From: Yersinia hibernica
GTDB lineage: Bacteria > Pseudomonadota > Gammaproteobacteria > Enterobacterales > Enterobacteriaceae
Reading direction: 5' to 3'
Length of the DNA: 64,000 nucleotides
NCBI RefSeq assembly: GCF_004124235.1
Contig: NZ_CP032487.1
Span: 2,046,001 to 2,110,000 of the forward strand
Shown here: piece after piece, positions 10,674 through 23,591 of the stretch
Numbering within the stretch: position 1 is the first letter of the stretch
How the letters are laid out: every line of letters begins with the position of its first letter
Position numbers and translations under genes: made by a program
Notes under the pieces: generated by a model
Seen by the model: only the letters and a program-made list of their open reading frames with translations
Databases searched by the model: none
What the model was told of the DNA's origin: nothing

Positions 10674-12469
10674 TACTGATTCTCGGCTTCCGTGCTATCT
10701 GTTGCCCCTTTTTTCGCCACCACGCTGATAGACAGCTCTTGCAGTGAAGCAGGATTAGCAAAACTTGGCGCGTCAGTCATCAGACAGGCCGCAGCAGTGG
10801 TTTTCGGGAAGGCAATAACATCGCGGATGTTATCTGTACCGGTCAACAACATAACCAGACGGTCCAGACCAAAAGCCAAACCAGCATGTGGCGGGGTGCC
10901 GTATTTCAATGCGTCGAGCAGGAAGCCAAATTTCTCGCGCTGTTCGTGTTCATTAATGCCCAGAATCCCAAACACTTGCTGCTGCATTTCCGTGCGGTGA
11001 ATACGTACCGAACCGCCCCCCACTTCATAGCCGTTGATGACCATATCGTAAGCATTGGCAATAGCCGTGGCCGGTGCCGCCGCTAGCTGCTCCGGGCTCA
11101 TGTCTTTCGGCGCGGTAAACGGATGATGCATGGCGGTCAGGCCGCCCTCGCTGTCATCTTCGAACATCGGGAAGTCAACAACCCATAGCGGTGCCCAGCG
11201 GTTCAATTGAGTCAATTGCAGGTCGCGGCCCACTTTCAAGCGCAGTGCGCCCATGGCGTCAGTGACAACTTTGTCGCTATCTGCGCCAAAGAACAGGATA
11301 TCGCCGCTCTCAGCCTGAGTGCGCACCAGAATCGCTTCCAGCACTTCTGCACTGAGGAATTTCGCGATAGGGCTTTGCACCCCCTCAATACCGGCGGCGC
11401 GGTCATTGACTTTCAACCATGCCAGGCCTTTCGCGCCATAGATGCTGACAAACTGGCCGTACTCATCAATTTGTTTGCGAGTTACCTGCGCGCCACCCGG
11501 AACACGCAGTGCTGCAACGCGGCCTTTAGCATCATTAGCCGGGCCAGAAAACACTTTAAACTCAACAGTTTTAACCAGATCCGCGACATCCACCAATTCC
11601 AGCGGGTTACGCAGGTCTGGCTTATCGGAACCGTAACGGCGCATGGCTTCAGCAAAGGTCATCACCGGGAAATCGCCCAGTGAAACGCCTTTGGTTTCCT
11701 GCCACAACTCACGCACCAGTTTCTCCATCACTTCACGCACTTGGTCGGCGGTCATGAAAGAAGTTTCAACATCTATCTGGGTGAATTCCGGCTGGCGGTC
11801 AGCCCGCAAGTCTTCATCACGGAAGCATTTTACAATCTGATAGTAACGGTCAAAACCGGACATCATCAGCAGCTGTTTAAATAACTGCGGTGACTGCGGC
11901 AATGCATAAAACTTGCCTTTATGTACCCGGCTTGGCACCAGATAGTCACGCGCCCCTTCCGGGGTCGCTTTGGTCAGCATCGGGGTTTCAATATCCAGGA
12001 AACCATGGCTGTCCATAAAGCGGCGGACAAAACTGGTGATTTTCGCACGGGTTTTCAGGCGGTCGGCCATTTCAGGGCGGCGCAGGTCCAGATAACGATA
12101 TTTCAGACGCTGCTCTTCGCTATTGGTCTGATTAGAGTCCAGCGGCAGCGGTTCAGAGCGGTTGATGATGTTCAGTGCATGGGCAAAGATTTCCACTTCA
12201 CCGGTAGACATATCTTTATTGATTTGGCTGTCAGGACGCGCGCGCACAGTGCCGGTAATCTGGATACAGAACTCGTTACGCAGTTCAGAGGCTTGTTCGT
12301 AAGCGGCTTTATGGTCGGGGTCGAAGAATACCTGAACAATGCCTGCGCGGTCGCGCATATCAATAAAAATCAGGCCACCGAGGTCACGACGACGGTTAAC
12401 CCAACCACAAAGTGTCACTTCTTGGCCTACATGGGACAGATTCAACTGCCCGCAATACTCAGTACGCAT
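10673..12469 (-). CDS. aspS: Aspartyl-tRNA synthetase
   Basis: The 598-residue class II synthetase has an N-terminal OB-fold anticodon-binding domain and class II motif 2 ([18 protein letters not shown]). The bacterial-type insertion domain is in the middle, and motif 3 ([12 protein letters not shown]) lies near the C-terminus. It charges tRNA-Asp. An AAGGA ribosome binding site precedes the ATG. A hairpin lies 25-54 bases upstream of the start codon, at the end of a possibly long leader. Confidence 0.97.
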   Translation of the reverse strand: MRTEYCGQLNLSHVGQEVTLCGWVNRRRDLGGLIFIDMRDRAGIVQVFFDPDHKAAYEQASELRNEFCIQITGTVRARPDSQINKDMSTGEVEIFAHALNIINRSEPLPLDSNQTNSEEQRLKYRYLDLRRPEMADRLKTRAKITSFVRRFMDSHGFLDIETPMLTKATPEGARDYLVPSRVHKGKFYALPQSPQLFKQLLMMSGFDRYYQIVKCFRDEDLRADRQPEFTQIDVETSFMTADQVREVMEKLVRELWQETKGVSLGDFPVMTFAEAMRRYGSDKPDLRNPLELVDVADLVKTVEFKVFSGPANDAKGRVAALRVPGGAQVTRKQIDEYGQFVSIYGAKGLAWLKVNDRAAGIEGVQSPIAKFLSAEVLEAILVRTQAESGDILFFGADSDKVVTDAMGALRLKVGRDLQLTQLNRWAPLWVVDFPMFEDDSEGGLTAMHHPFTAPKDMSPEQLAAAPATAIANAYDMVINGYEVGGGSVRIHRTEMQQQVFGILGINEHEQREKFGFLLDALKYGTPPHAGLAFGLDRLVMLLTGTDNIRDVIAFPKTTAAACLMTDAPSFANPASLQELSISVVAKKGATDSTEAENQ

Positions 12470-12493
12470 ACAATATCCTTTTACTCAGCCGAT

Positions 12494-12523
12494 GCCGCAC
12501 GCGTTATGCACTGCCCGTGCGGC
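12494..12523. promoter_or_regulatory. Stem-loop in the putative aspS leader
   Basis: GCCGCACG and CGTGCGGC form a perfect 8-bp stem with a 14-base loop. On the plus strand TGTTTTCT follows, resembling a terminator pointing away from aspS. On the minus strand it ends 24 bases before the aspS ATG, so it would be a 5' UTR structure. Which role applies is not settled by sequence. Confidence 0.4.
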
Positions 12524-12834
12524 TGTTTTCTGATGAGCCCTGTTTTGAGCCTCAGCTACTACTGTCTGGTTTACTCTTATTATCTGGTGTGGTCTTACTG
12601 CCCGACTTGAAGTCTGCTGCGGGCCAACCGGTGCCTTTCAATTAAAAGCCGGCCGCAGAGTTCAGTTTCGCTAACGCGGGCTGATGATACGCAGGACACT
12701 GAACCCTTGGCGCATCGGAAAATTTCTGCACTCGCTCTCATTGAGAATTACAAGCGCTACACGCCCATTTCATCCAAAAAAATCATATAACGGCAAAGGT
12801 ATTTTGGATTAAAGGGTGTTGAAAAAAGGGAGCC

Positions 12835-12863
12835 ATTATAAAGGAAATTCGTGGCGTAGATAA
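12835..12863 (-). promoter_or_regulatory. Candidate sigma-70 promoter for aspS
   Basis: On the minus strand a perfect TATAAT lies 17 bases after TTATCT, a weak -35 (3 of 6). Transcription from here would give aspS a leader of about 360 bases. Confidence 0.4.
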
Positions 12864-13035
12864 GAGCGAACGCACAGCTCAGGCACGACAAAATCCCTTT
12901 CAGTGATGTTTTAACACATCATTTAACAAAATTATCCCCTCACAGGGACTGGCCGATAACATATCTTGGCATAAACTGGGCAGCATATTGAGTCTGTTAT
13001 CTGGGCTTTCCCCACCGTTCTCGAGGTATAACGCC

Positions 13036-13617
13036 ATGAAACTTGATGCAAAAACCACCGCATTGGTTCTGATTGACTTGCAACAGGGGATTTTGCCCTT
13101 TGCCAAAGGCCCATACAGTGCAGCGCAGGTCATCGCGACCAATGCCAACCTAGCGCAGCAGTTTCGCAAGCTCGCTGCTGCGGTGGTTTTCGTCCGCGTG
13201 GGTTGGTCAGATTCATTTGCTGAAGCGCTGAAACAACCGGTTGACCAGCCAAGCCCTAGTCCGGCGGGTGGTTTACCCGCCTCATGGTGGACATTTCCTG
13301 ACGAACTTGCCGTCGCGGAAAGTGATATTAAAGTGATAAAACATCAGTGGGGGGCGTTTTACGGTACCGATTTGGATTTACAACTACGCCGGCGCGGGAT
13401 CAAAACCATCGTGTTGGCGGGGATTGCCACCAATATTGGTGTCGAATCCACGGCGCGCGCAGCCTGGGAACACGGCTATGAGCTAGTGATTGCCGAAGAT
13501 GGTTGCAGCACCGCAAGTGCCGAAATGCAGCAATTCGCGATGAAAAACATCTTCCCACGGATATCTCGGGTGCGCAGTAGCGCAGAGATTCTTGCCGCCC
13601 TTAGCGAGTCACGATAA
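13036..13617 (+). CDS. yecD: Isochorismatase-family protein YecD, catalytic Cys replaced by Gly
   Basis: The protein is about 193 residues. The ATG at 13036, with GAGG upstream, fits the family N-terminus [16 protein letters not shown]; an earlier in-frame ATG adds 16 unrelated residues. The fold is the cysteine hydrolase type with the conserved Asp in IDLQ. The usual nucleophile motif (TxxCV) reads TNIGVEST here, so the Cys is replaced by Gly. From memory E. coli YecD shows the same change, so this is not a local mutation. The substrate is unknown. Confidence 0.88.
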   Translation: MKLDAKTTALVLIDLQQGILPFAKGPYSAAQVIATNANLAQQFRKLAAAVVFVRVGWSDSFAEALKQPVDQPSPSPAGGLPASWWTFPDELAVAESDIKVIKHQWGAFYGTDLDLQLRRRGIKTIVLAGIATNIGVESTARAAWEHGYELVIAEDGCSTASAEMQQFAMKNIFPRISRVRSSAEILAALSESR

Positions 13618-13746
13618 ATTCTGCCGCGAGAATTGAGGTCACAGCCAGACTGCAAATGAATGCATCCCGATGAGCTGATCTCAGTCAGTGATTCGGGGCG
13701 TGAATGCGGCCAATAGCGCTATCGCATCAAATAAGCAGGGTAAAAA

Positions 13747-14562
13747 ATGTATATTGGACTGCCGCAATGGCAACACCCAACCTGGAACAAGTTGGGTATC
13801 AAGGACTTGGCTGATTACAGTCGCCACTTTAACTGTGTTGAAGGGAATACCACTTTCTATGCCCTACCCCGGCTAGAAATAGTACAGCGCTGGCGCGATA
13901 TGACCCCCGAAACATTTCGCTTCTGTTTTAAATTCCCGGCCACTATCAGTCATCAAGCCGCCCTGCGCGACTGTGATAAAGACCTACAGGCTTTTTATCA
14001 ATGCCTCGCCCCTCTGCATGACCGTATTGGCCAATTATGGCTACAGTTACCAGCCGCCTTTGGGCCAAATGAGCTGAACCACTTATGGCAATTTATTGAT
14101 AAATTACCGGCAGGTTTTCATTATGGCGTGGAAGTCCGCCACCCGGCGTTTTTTGCCAAAGGTGAGGCTGAGCGCGCACTCAATCAGGGCTTACACCGGC
14201 GCGCCGTCAATCGTGTGATGCTCGATAGCCGCCCGATTCATGCAGCCAAGCCTCTCACCGCCGCGGTTCGTGATGCGCAAAGTAAGAAACCGCGCCTGCC
14301 AGTCCATGCCATCGTCACCGGCAGTCAGCCATTTGTGCGCTTTATCGGCGGCGACCAATTAGCGGATAATTTAGCGCTGTTTTCGCCCTGGTTACACAAG
14401 CTACCGCTGTGGGAGCAACAATATCAACCCTATGTTTTCATTCACACACCAGATAACAGTGACTCACCACAGCAGGCACAAAAAATTTGGCAACAATTAG
14501 CCGCCGTTATTCCTGCCTTACCCCCGCCGCCTGATTGGCCGGAGCAAGACGCGCTGTTTTAA
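13747..14562 (+). CDS. yecE: DUF72 family protein YecE
   Basis: The 271-residue DUF72 protein has a TIM-barrel-like fold and begins MYIGLPQWQHPTWNKLGI, closely following E. coli YecE (FNCVEGNTTFYALP, FCFKFPATISHQAAL, GVEVRHPAFF). The biochemical function of DUF72 is not established. It follows yecD in the conserved enterobacterial order. Confidence 0.9.
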   Translation: MYIGLPQWQHPTWNKLGIKDLADYSRHFNCVEGNTTFYALPRLEIVQRWRDMTPETFRFCFKFPATISHQAALRDCDKDLQAFYQCLAPLHDRIGQLWLQLPAAFGPNELNHLWQFIDKLPAGFHYGVEVRHPAFFAKGEAERALNQGLHRRAVNRVMLDSRPIHAAKPLTAAVRDAQSKKPRLPVHAIVTGSQPFVRFIGGDQLADNLALFSPWLHKLPLWEQQYQPYVFIHTPDNSDSPQQAQKIWQQLAAVIPALPPPPDWPEQDALF

Positions 14563-14753
14563 TCTTATTTGGGCATTTTTCACTCGAATACATTGTTGCC
14601 CGTCAGCAAGAGTTCCGACTTTTCGCAAGCTCATCTTTCCAAACACTAAACTGAGTGCGAAGAAATGTGATTCCCACCATTTTTCTAGCGACAGTAACCG
14701 ATCCGGCGGTTATCATTATTGAGCCAGTCTATGGTTGGGCAATGGAGTTGAAA

Positions 14754-15149
14754 ATGGTTAGCTCGCTTTATGTCGTGTTGGGCGCACTGTTATTGATCAA
14801 GCTTTCATTTGATGTGGTTAAATTGAGAAATCAGTACCGAGTCGCTTACGGCGACGGGGGTTTTTATGAATTACAAACCGCCATCCGCGTACATGGTAAC
14901 GCCGTAGAATACATTCCTATTGCTGTCATTTTACTCATTATGATGGAAATGAACGGTGCTGAGACGTGGATGATCCACATTTGTGGCTTGATGCTGATAG
15001 TTGGCCGCCTACTGCATTACTATGGTCTTCGCCATCGCGAAATTCGCTGGCGCCGCTCGGGAATGAGCGCCACCTATGTTTCTTTGGTTTTGATGATTAT
15101 TGCTAATATTTACTATTTGCCTTGGGATCAGATTTTCAGTCTGACCTGA
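14754..15149 (+). CDS. yecN: MAPEG-family inner membrane protein YecN
   Basis: The start at 14754 (MVSSLYVVLGALLL), with GGAG about 8 bases upstream, gives 131 residues, the size of E. coli YecN. The open frame extends 33 codons further upstream without similarity. It has four likely membrane segments and the MAPEG core RVAYGDGG and AIRVHGNAVEYIPI. MAPEG relatives include glutathione-dependent membrane enzymes; the substrate here is unknown. Confidence 0.88.
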   Translation: MVSSLYVVLGALLLIKLSFDVVKLRNQYRVAYGDGGFYELQTAIRVHGNAVEYIPIAVILLIMMEMNGAETWMIHICGLMLIVGRLLHYYGLRHREIRWRRSGMSATYVSLVLMIIANIYYLPWDQIFSLT

Positions 15150-15335
15150 TAGGCCAGTTTGTGTTGTTTGACGATTTCTGTCAGCCAAACGGCCGGAACA
15201 CTGTTTGTCCGGGCGGTTAACCACCGCCTTCATGCTTCGCTATCTGCCGTTCGCACGCGCTTTATCGCGCTTATCTATTCTGTTTTCTGTTATAATACGC
15301 AGCTTAAATTTCTTGTTCCTTTCATTTCTGACTGA

Positions 15336-17120
<1,785 letters not shown>

Positions 17121-17122
<2 letters not shown>

Positions 17123-17153
17123 AAAAAATCCCGGTCTGAATGGCTGGGATTTT
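17121..17153. terminator. Bidirectional terminator between cmoB and cutC
   Basis: AAAATCCC and GGGATTTT form an 8-bp stem with a 13-base loop, flanked by A and T runs, between two convergent genes. Confidence 0.8.
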
Positions 17154-17183
17154 AATAATATCATTATGTTAACAATATATAGG

Positions 17184-17948
17184 CTACGCGGATTGAGAGA
17201 GCGGCGCGCCCATTACCAACAAACTTTTCATTGCTTCAACCACCTCACCATCCACACAATAATGAGCAAATTCATCCACATCACTGTCGGCACACATGGT
17301 CACGCCAGCTTTGCGGTATTTCATGGTTGAAAGCACCGTTCGGCCCGCAGAGCTATGAAGCTCACGGATCCCGGCATCAATAAATTTCTGCATATTGGTC
17401 AAACGCACCCCAGCCCCGGCCATAATAATCGGCCCTTGCCCCTGAGTTGCCGCCACTAAATCTTTCAATAATGCCAATCCCAGCTCAGCATTCTGCTGCT
17501 GACCCGAGGTTAAAATCCGCGCCACATTCAGGTCAGCCAATTGCTGTAAGGCAACCATCGGGTTCTGACACATATCAAATGCGCGATGGAAAGTGACAGC
17601 CAATGGGCCGCTGATAGCCATGATTTCGCGCATCCGCGGCATATCAATGTGACCATCGATATCCAACACCCCCACCACCACTCCCGCAAAACCCATATCA
17701 CGGATGCGGGCAATATCATTTTTAATGATCGCGAAATCATTATGGCTGTAACAAAAATCGCCACCGCGTGGGCGGACAATGGGGTGAACCGGAATGGTCA
17801 CTGTTTCTCTGGCTTGCATTAATGCACCGATACTCGGCGTAAGCCCGCCCTCGGACTGACCGCAGCATAATTCAATCCGGTCGGCTCCTGCCTTTTCTGC
17901 TATCTGCGCACAATCGACGCTATAGCAACAAATTTCCAATTTAGTCAT
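17184..17948 (-). CDS. cutC: CutC family protein (copper homeostasis-associated)
   Basis: The chosen ATG at 17946-17948 follows a GGGGAGAGA ribosome binding site and gives 254 residues beginning [20 protein letters not shown], as in the CutC TIM-barrel family. The frame extends 27 codons further upstream without similarity. Conserved blocks include [19 protein letters not shown] and VTFHRAFDM. CutC has been linked to copper tolerance, but its direct role is debated. Confidence 0.9.
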   Translation of the reverse strand: MTKLEICCYSVDCAQIAEKAGADRIELCCGQSEGGLTPSIGALMQARETVTIPVHPIVRPRGGDFCYSHNDFAIIKNDIARIRDMGFAGVVVGVLDIDGHIDMPRMREIMAISGPLAVTFHRAFDMCQNPMVALQQLADLNVARILTSGQQQNAELGLALLKDLVAATQGQGPIIMAGAGVRLTNMQKFIDAGIRELHSSAGRTVLSTMKYRKAGVTMCADSDVDEFAHYCVDGEVVEAMKSLLVMGAPLSQSA

Positions 17949-18322
17949 TCTCTCCCCCCGTTTGACGGATGCCACTGCGGCAGTTATACCCTTGGCTCTT
18001 GATGTTGCAGCGACGTTAACAGCACGCACTTATCCAAACCACTGACCTAATTCAGTTCTCTAGGACGGGTGGACTGGCCAACGCGCGACCACATCAATAG
18101 CGTTGAATATATAGACCCAAATTATTTTTGAGCATATAAGTGAAAATTAAATAATTCTGCTGTTAATAAATAAAATGCCGAATAACGTTCTCGAGCTAAA
18201 AAAAATTGAATCGAACGCACCAAAGCATTCACTATGGCACTCATTTTGAATCTATGAGTAGATGTCAGTCACAGTGATAACGATAAGTGATAGTCGGTAT
18301 TGAAATAAATAACCCAAATACG
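17949..18322. other. AT-rich interval between cutC and yecM
   Basis: These 374 bases hold no gene that I can support. The half near yecM is AT-rich. The cutC promoter should lie in the first part. No clear stem-loop or repeat is seen. Confidence 0.6.
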
Positions 18323-18883
18323 TTAGTCATCACGCTCGCTGGCCACAATTTGTCGCAAAGTGTAAGGGTGAAATTTAAGGGTTATTTCGCCATCACTGAC
18401 CGCCAAGGTCGGATTAGCCAAGCGCTCATGTTGCCCATGTGGAGAGCTGAACTTAGTGGTCACCCCAGCTGGCAATGTTGCAGGCAATAAGGCACGGGCG
18501 CGCTGCATCAGGGTTTGCGGGTCTCCGGGCAGAACCAGTTCAATGTGCTCCCATCCTTCATGTGGATAATGTGTTTTTCCGGGATAAGGTAATTCGATGC
18601 AGTCTATCTCCCATGGCCCCACCACCAGTGCAGGTGTTAAATCGAACAGGCAAATTGGCCGGCCATTAATAAATGTTTCGGACAGCAAATGACCACATTG
18701 TTGTAGCCCACGACGCCAACGTTGCGCAGTTTCAGTTTGATGACAACGCAATGAAATATGATCGGCACTGAATTGGGTTAAATCCAAATTTAATTTAGCC
18801 GCGAAAATAACCAGCTTTTGTTCAAAGCGCGGCAAGTCTGTTAATAAGTCCAGTAATTCGGTGATATTTTTCAGGCGGCACAT
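18323..18883 (-). CDS. yecM: YecM family protein (VOC-like fold)
   Basis: The 186-residue protein matches E. coli YecM in length and in blocks such as ADHISLRCHQ, RWRRGLQQCG, YPHEGWEHIELVLPGDPQ and HERLANPTLAV. YecM has the vicinal oxygen chelate metalloenzyme fold, and His/Glu pairs compatible with metal binding are visible (HISLRCH, WEHIE). No reaction is known. Confidence 0.88.
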   Translation of the reverse strand: MCRLKNITELLDLLTDLPRFEQKLVIFAAKLNLDLTQFSADHISLRCHQTETAQRWRRGLQQCGHLLSETFINGRPICLFDLTPALVVGPWEIDCIELPYPGKTHYPHEGWEHIELVLPGDPQTLMQRARALLPATLPAGVTTKFSSPHGQHERLANPTLAVSDGEITLKFHPYTLRQIVASERDD

Positions 18884-19218
18884 TTATCCTCCGAGCAAAC
18901 GGTTATTTCGGGCATTAAAGCGACCATAATCTACAGTTATTAGTGTCAATCGGCCATAATTAATCTAACTGTTTTATGTTGCCATCACGACCATTGCTAA
19001 TAAAATAATCCGTTGATTCATTTGCAACAGTAACCACGGGCCGAATGCTGACGGCGCGGGGCAAATATGATATAAATCCTGCCATCTTGTGACTCATGCT
19101 CAGCCAAAACAGCCTGGTGCTTATGCGCGGTAGTTTTTTGGCCCTGTTTGAATTAACTGGCACAGAGATGCTCGTGTGCGTCACTCATGTGTTTTTCGTG
19201 CGTAATTAAGGTAACCCG
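18884..19218. other. Divergent promoter region yecM/argS
   Basis: There is no credible gene in these 335 bases. A TATAAA box around 19070-19076 in an AT-rich context is a candidate -10 for argS. An open frame on the minus strand here (18960-19184) has no recognisable similarity. Confidence 0.45.
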
Positions 19219-20949
19219 GTGAATATTCAGGCTCTTCTCTCAGATAAAGTCAGCCAGGCGCTGATTGCAGCAGGTGCTCCAGCAGGAAGCGAACCTCAGG
19301 TTCGCCAATCTGCCAAAGCTCAATTTGGCGATTATCAAGCTAACGGCGTCATGGCCATAGCCAAAAAACTTGGCATGCAACCCAGGCAACTGGCAGAAAA
19401 AGTCATTGAACAGCTTGAGCTTGACGGTATTGCTAGCAAAGTAGAAATTGCCGGCCCCGGTTTTATTAATATTTTCCTTGATAGCCAATGGGTTGCCAGT
19501 AAAGTTGAAGAAGCGCTGAAAGCCCCTAAATTGGGCGTGCAGCCGGTTGAGCCACAAACCATCGTCATTGACTACTCCGCACCTAACGTCGCAAAGCAAA
19601 TGCACGTCGGCCACTTGCGTTCGACCATCATCGGTGATGCCGCGGCACGGACCTTAGAATTCTTAGGCCACCATGTTATTCGCGCCAACCACGTCGGCGA
19701 CTGGGGCACCCAGTTTGGTATGCTGATCGCCTACCTGGAAAAAATGCAAAACGAAAATGCCAGCGACATGGGCTTATCGGATTTGGAGCTTTTCTATCAG
19801 CAAGCCAAGAAAACCTATGATGAAGATGAAGAATTTGCCCAACGCGCCCGCGCTTATGTCGTGAAATTACAAAGCGGTGATGAATATTGCCGTCAGATGT
19901 GGCGCAAATTGGTGGATATCACCATGGCGCAAAACCAGATTGCATACGACCGCCTGAATGTGACACTGACCAAAGACGACGTGATGGGTGAAAGCCTGTA
20001 TAACGCCATGTTGCCAGGGATTGTGGCTGACCTGAAAGCCAAAGGGCTGGCCGTTGAAAGTGATGGCGCGACGGTGGTCTATCTCGACGAATACAAAAAT
20101 AAAGATGGTGAACCCATGGGCGTCATCATCCAGAAAAAGGATGGCGGCTATCTCTACACCACCACTGACATCGCCTGTGCCAAATACCGCTATGAAACCT
20201 TGGGCGCAGACCGCGTGCTGTATTACATCGATAGCCGTCAACACCAGCATCTGATGCAGGCTTGGACTATCGTGCGCAAAGCTGGCTATGTCCCTGAATC
20301 GGTACCACTAGAGCACCATATGTTCGGCATGATGCTGGGCAAAGATGGCAAGCCCTTTAAGACCCGCTCGGGCGGCACGGTAAAACTGTCTGATTTGCTG
20401 GATGAAGCAATTGAACGCGCCGGTAAATTGATTGCCGAGAAGAACCCCGACATGCCCGCGGATGAGCTTAAACAAGTGGTTGAAGCCGTGGGTATTGGTG
20501 CGGTGAAATATGCAGATTTGTCGAAAAGCCGCACCACCGACTATATCTTCGACTGGGACAATATGCTGGCACTGGATGGCAATACGGCACCGTATATGCA
20601 ATATGCTTATACCCGGGTGGTTTCCGTATTTAAGCGCGCAGGAATCGATGAAAATAGTCTGACACTGCCACTGGTCTTGACGCAAGAGCGCGAAGCGGCA
20701 CTTGCAACCCGCCTGTTGCAGTTCGAAGAAGTCATCACCAGCGTGGCCCGCGAGGGGACACCGCACGTGATGTGCTCGTATCTGTATGACTTGGCCGGCC
20801 TGTTCTCCAGCTTCTATGAGCATTGCCCTATTCTCAATGCTGAGAGTGAGCAGAGCCGCCAGAGCCGCCTGAAATTGGCCATGCTGACTGCTAAAACCCT
20901 GAAACAAGGGCTGGATACCTTAGGTATTCAAACGGTTGAGCGCATGTAG
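19219..20949 (+). CDS. argS: Arginyl-tRNA synthetase
   Basis: The 576-residue class I synthetase starts with GTG. The HIGH-type motif is MHVGHLRS near residue 133, and the KMSKS region appears in the degenerate ArgS form [16 protein letters not shown]. The C-terminal DALR anticodon-binding domain ends ...LGIQTVERM. It charges tRNA-Arg. It is divergent from yecM and ends at a strong terminator. Confidence 0.97.
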   Translation: MNIQALLSDKVSQALIAAGAPAGSEPQVRQSAKAQFGDYQANGVMAIAKKLGMQPRQLAEKVIEQLELDGIASKVEIAGPGFINIFLDSQWVASKVEEALKAPKLGVQPVEPQTIVIDYSAPNVAKQMHVGHLRSTIIGDAAARTLEFLGHHVIRANHVGDWGTQFGMLIAYLEKMQNENASDMGLSDLELFYQQAKKTYDEDEEFAQRARAYVVKLQSGDEYCRQMWRKLVDITMAQNQIAYDRLNVTLTKDDVMGESLYNAMLPGIVADLKAKGLAVESDGATVVYLDEYKNKDGEPMGVIIQKKDGGYLYTTTDIACAKYRYETLGADRVLYYIDSRQHQHLMQAWTIVRKAGYVPESVPLEHHMFGMMLGKDGKPFKTRSGGTVKLSDLLDEAIERAGKLIAEKNPDMPADELKQVVEAVGIGAVKYADLSKSRTTDYIFDWDNMLALDGNTAPYMQYAYTRVVSVFKRAGIDENSLTLPLVLTQEREAALATRLLQFEEVITSVAREGTPHVMCSYLYDLAGLFSSFYEHCPILNAESEQSRQSRLKLAMLTAKTLKQGLDTLGIQTVERM

Positions 20950-20963
20950 TTTTTATTGGCAGC

Positions 20964-20988
20964 AAAAAGGCCCCGCGGGGCCTTTTTT
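20964..20988. terminator. Bidirectional terminator between argS and murJ
   Basis: AAAAAGGCCCC directly abuts GCGGGGCCTTTTTT, forming a strong GC stem with A and T tails between convergent genes. Confidence 0.9.
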
Positions 20989-20999
20989 ATTGCTGAAAA

Positions 21000-22535
21000 T
21001 CAGTTCGTGCGGCGGGCAAAATCACGTAATTTAAAGCCAAGTAAGCTGAGTGCCGCAAAATAGGCAATCACTCCAGCAACTACCACGCCAGCAAGCCGTA
21101 GCAGGCGATAAGCCATACCGCCAACATCCCAAGCGGGCATCACCCACAACATCCCCAGCAACACCACGGACATCACCACCACCCCAATGACTAATTTAGT
21201 GAGAAATATCGCCCACCCCGGCTGTGGTTGGAAAATGTCTTGCTTACGTAATTGCCAATATAACAAGCTAGCATTCAGGCAAGCCCCTAAACCAATCGAC
21301 AGTGATAAACCGGCATGTTTAAGTGGCCCAATGAAGATCAAGTTCATTATCTGGGTGATTATCAGCGTAATAATGGCGATTTTAACCGGGGTTTTAATGT
21401 TTTGACGTGAGTAAAACCCAGGGGCCAGCACTTTCACCACGATGAGCCCCATTAAACCGACGGAATAGGCCACCAGCGCCCGTTGCGTCATCATGGCATC
21501 AAAGGCGCTAAATTTGCCGTATTGGAATAACGAAACCACCAAAGGTTTGGCTAAAATGCCCAAGGCCACAGCACTTGGCAACGCCAGTAAGAAACAGAGC
21601 CGCAGCCCCCAATCCATCAATTTCGAGTATTCATCATGGTTACCGCTGGAGAAACTCTTTGCCAATGACGGTAACAAGATAGTGCCTAAGGCCACCCCGA
21701 GAACACCGGATGGAAACTCCATCAAGCGGTCAGCATAATACATCCACGACACGGAACCGGAGACTAGGAATGATGCAAAAATAGTATTGATAATCAGCGA
21801 TATTTGGCTAACGGATACCCCGAGGATCGCCGGCCCCATTTGGCGCATAACCCGCCAGACCCCAGCATCATGCAGGGATAAGCGCGGTAACACCAACATG
21901 CCTATCTTTTTCAGATGCGGAAGCTGATAGCCCAATTGCAGCACACCGCCGACGACGACAGCCCAAGCCAGCGCCATCACCGGGGGGTTAAAATAAGGGG
22001 CGGCGAATAGCGCAAAACCTATCATGCTGATGTTCAAAAAAGTCGGAGCAAAGGCCGGAATAGAGAAACGGTTCCAAGTATTAAGAACCGCACCCACCAT
22101 CGATGCCAACGAAATCAGCAAGATATAAGGGAAAGTTACCCGCAGTAATGCGGAAGTGAGTGCAAACTTGTCGGGTGTGTCAGTGAAGCCGGGCGCAGTA
22201 ATAAAAATCACCCAAGGGGCAGCCAACATCCCCAATAGCGTGACCACCGCCAGAATCAGAGTTAATAAGCCGGAAACATACGCCACAAATGTTCGGGTTG
22301 CTTCCTCACCTTGCTGGCTTTTATATTCGGCCAGAATCGGCACAAAAGCCTGTGAAAATGCCCCTTCAGCAAAGATACGCCGCAATAAATTTGGTAATTT
22401 GAATGCCACAAAAAAGGCATCCGTTGCCATACCTGCGCCAAAAACCCGCGCCACAATCGCATCACGCGCAAAACCCAACACGCGGGAAAACATCGTCATA
22501 GAACTGACAGCAGCCAGTGATTTCAGTAAATTCAT
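21000..22535 (-). CDS. murJ: Lipid II flippase MurJ (MviN)
   Basis: The 511-residue protein is hydrophobic over its whole length, with about 14 membrane segments. It begins [26 protein letters not shown], with the MurJ N-terminal pattern (SRVLGFARD) and central Arg residues ([19 protein letters not shown]). MurJ moves lipid II across the inner membrane for peptidoglycan synthesis and is essential. mviM follows-in-order upstream on the same strand, as in E. coli. Confidence 0.96.
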   Translation of the reverse strand: MNLLKSLAAVSSMTMFSRVLGFARDAIVARVFGAGMATDAFFVAFKLPNLLRRIFAEGAFSQAFVPILAEYKSQQGEEATRTFVAYVSGLLTLILAVVTLLGMLAAPWVIFITAPGFTDTPDKFALTSALLRVTFPYILLISLASMVGAVLNTWNRFSIPAFAPTFLNISMIGFALFAAPYFNPPVMALAWAVVVGGVLQLGYQLPHLKKIGMLVLPRLSLHDAGVWRVMRQMGPAILGVSVSQISLIINTIFASFLVSGSVSWMYYADRLMEFPSGVLGVALGTILLPSLAKSFSSGNHDEYSKLMDWGLRLCFLLALPSAVALGILAKPLVVSLFQYGKFSAFDAMMTQRALVAYSVGLMGLIVVKVLAPGFYSRQNIKTPVKIAIITLIITQIMNLIFIGPLKHAGLSLSIGLGACLNASLLYWQLRKQDIFQPQPGWAIFLTKLVIGVVVMSVVLLGMLWVMPAWDVGGMAYRLLRLAGVVVAGVIAYFAALSLLGFKLRDFARRTN

Positions 22536-22650
22536 AGGTTTTTCTAATGGACTTGGATGACAAAACTGGCGCTAGTCTACGTAATCAATGCCGAATAGCC
22601 ACTGATAGATGTAACAAATTAATGGCCAGTTATTATTTACGCTTATATTG

Positions 22651-23580
22651 CTATGGTTGCAAAATGCGCTCAATCATCCGTTGGGCATAAATAGCATGCT
22701 CACCAGAGATTTGCGGCGCGGTTTGATTACTGATTGCGGTAATAAAGTGATGAACTGCGCCACTAAATCCCCGCTGTTCCAATGTGGTTTGCCAACCCGG
22801 TGCGGGGAGACTTATCACCTGCCCCTCTGACTCCTGCTGCCACTGGCGCATATCGGTAATCTGGTAGCAAGCTCCGGGGCTAACGGCTTGTATACTTTCG
22901 CGCTGAGTGCCGGCGTCGCGGTGCATACTGGTGGTTATCTGGCAATCACCCGCCTGGAAATGGTGTTCAGCATAGAGCATTTGCCCCTGCGCATTGGCTT
23001 GTATCGCACCGCTCATCAGCTGTGCTGCATCCCCTCCGAGCCACAGTGCGGTGTCCACCACATGCAGATAATCATCAAGCAGCGTAAAACGAACATCATA
23101 TGGCCCAACCCCATTCTGGCGATGTTTTTCCATACGCAGGGAAGCCGGTTGAATCATTTTTTGCTTAAGCTGCTGATACAAAGGCGCAAAACGGCGATTA
23201 AAACCCACCATAAGAGCCAAGCGCTGTTTCGCAGCCAAGGCGATTAATTGCTCAGATTGCGCGATGGTCTCAGCGAGCGGTTTATCCACATAAACATGGA
23301 CACCGGCTTGCAGTAACTCACTGACCACCTGAAAATGGCTGGCAGTGCTGCTGTGAACAAAAATGGCGTCACATTGCGCAGCTAAGCTATCCAGCCGTGA
23401 GAAATAACGCATGCGGTAGCTGTCGCACACCGGTTGTGCTTTTAGCTGATTAGGGGAAAACGCCCCCACCAGCTGCCAGTCCATCTCTTGAGTCAAGATG
23501 GGTAAATAAGCCTTTTGCGCAATGCCGCCCAGACCCACAATGCCGACGCGCAGTTTTTTATCACCCCCGAGCTTTTTCAT
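22651..23580 (-). CDS. mviM: Gfo/Idh/MocA-family oxidoreductase MviM
   Basis: The 309-residue protein has an N-terminal Rossmann fold (GIVGLGGIAQKAYLP, about residues 12-26) and the Gfo/Idh/MocA motif VDKPLAET (about 99-106). It probably uses NAD(P) to oxidise or reduce a sugar-like substrate that has not been identified. It lies 11 bases after yceH and 115 bases before murJ on the same strand. Confidence 0.88.
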   Translation of the reverse strand: MKKLGGDKKLRVGIVGLGGIAQKAYLPILTQEMDWQLVGAFSPNQLKAQPVCDSYRMRYFSRLDSLAAQCDAIFVHSSTASHFQVVSELLQAGVHVYVDKPLAETIAQSEQLIALAAKQRLALMVGFNRRFAPLYQQLKQKMIQPASLRMEKHRQNGVGPYDVRFTLLDDYLHVVDTALWLGGDAAQLMSGAIQANAQGQMLYAEHHFQAGDCQITTSMHRDAGTQRESIQAVSPGACYQITDMRQWQQESEGQVISLPAPGWQTTLEQRGFSGAVHHFITAISNQTAPQISGEHAIYAQRMIERILQP

Positions 23581-23591
23581 AATGTCCTTAA

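Larger units (their letters stand above)
12470..13035. other. Gene-free interval between aspS and yecD
   Basis: I see no supported gene in these 566 bases. It holds the putative aspS leader (a stem-loop at 12494-12523 and weak repeats GTTCAGT/ACTGAAC near 12661-12706), a minus-strand promoter candidate, and the GAGG ribosome binding site of yecD near 13023. Confidence 0.6.

Noticed and set aside
18960..19184. Minus-strand 74-codon frame upstream of argS
   Set aside because: No similarity, low-complexity composition and overlap with the probable argS promoter.
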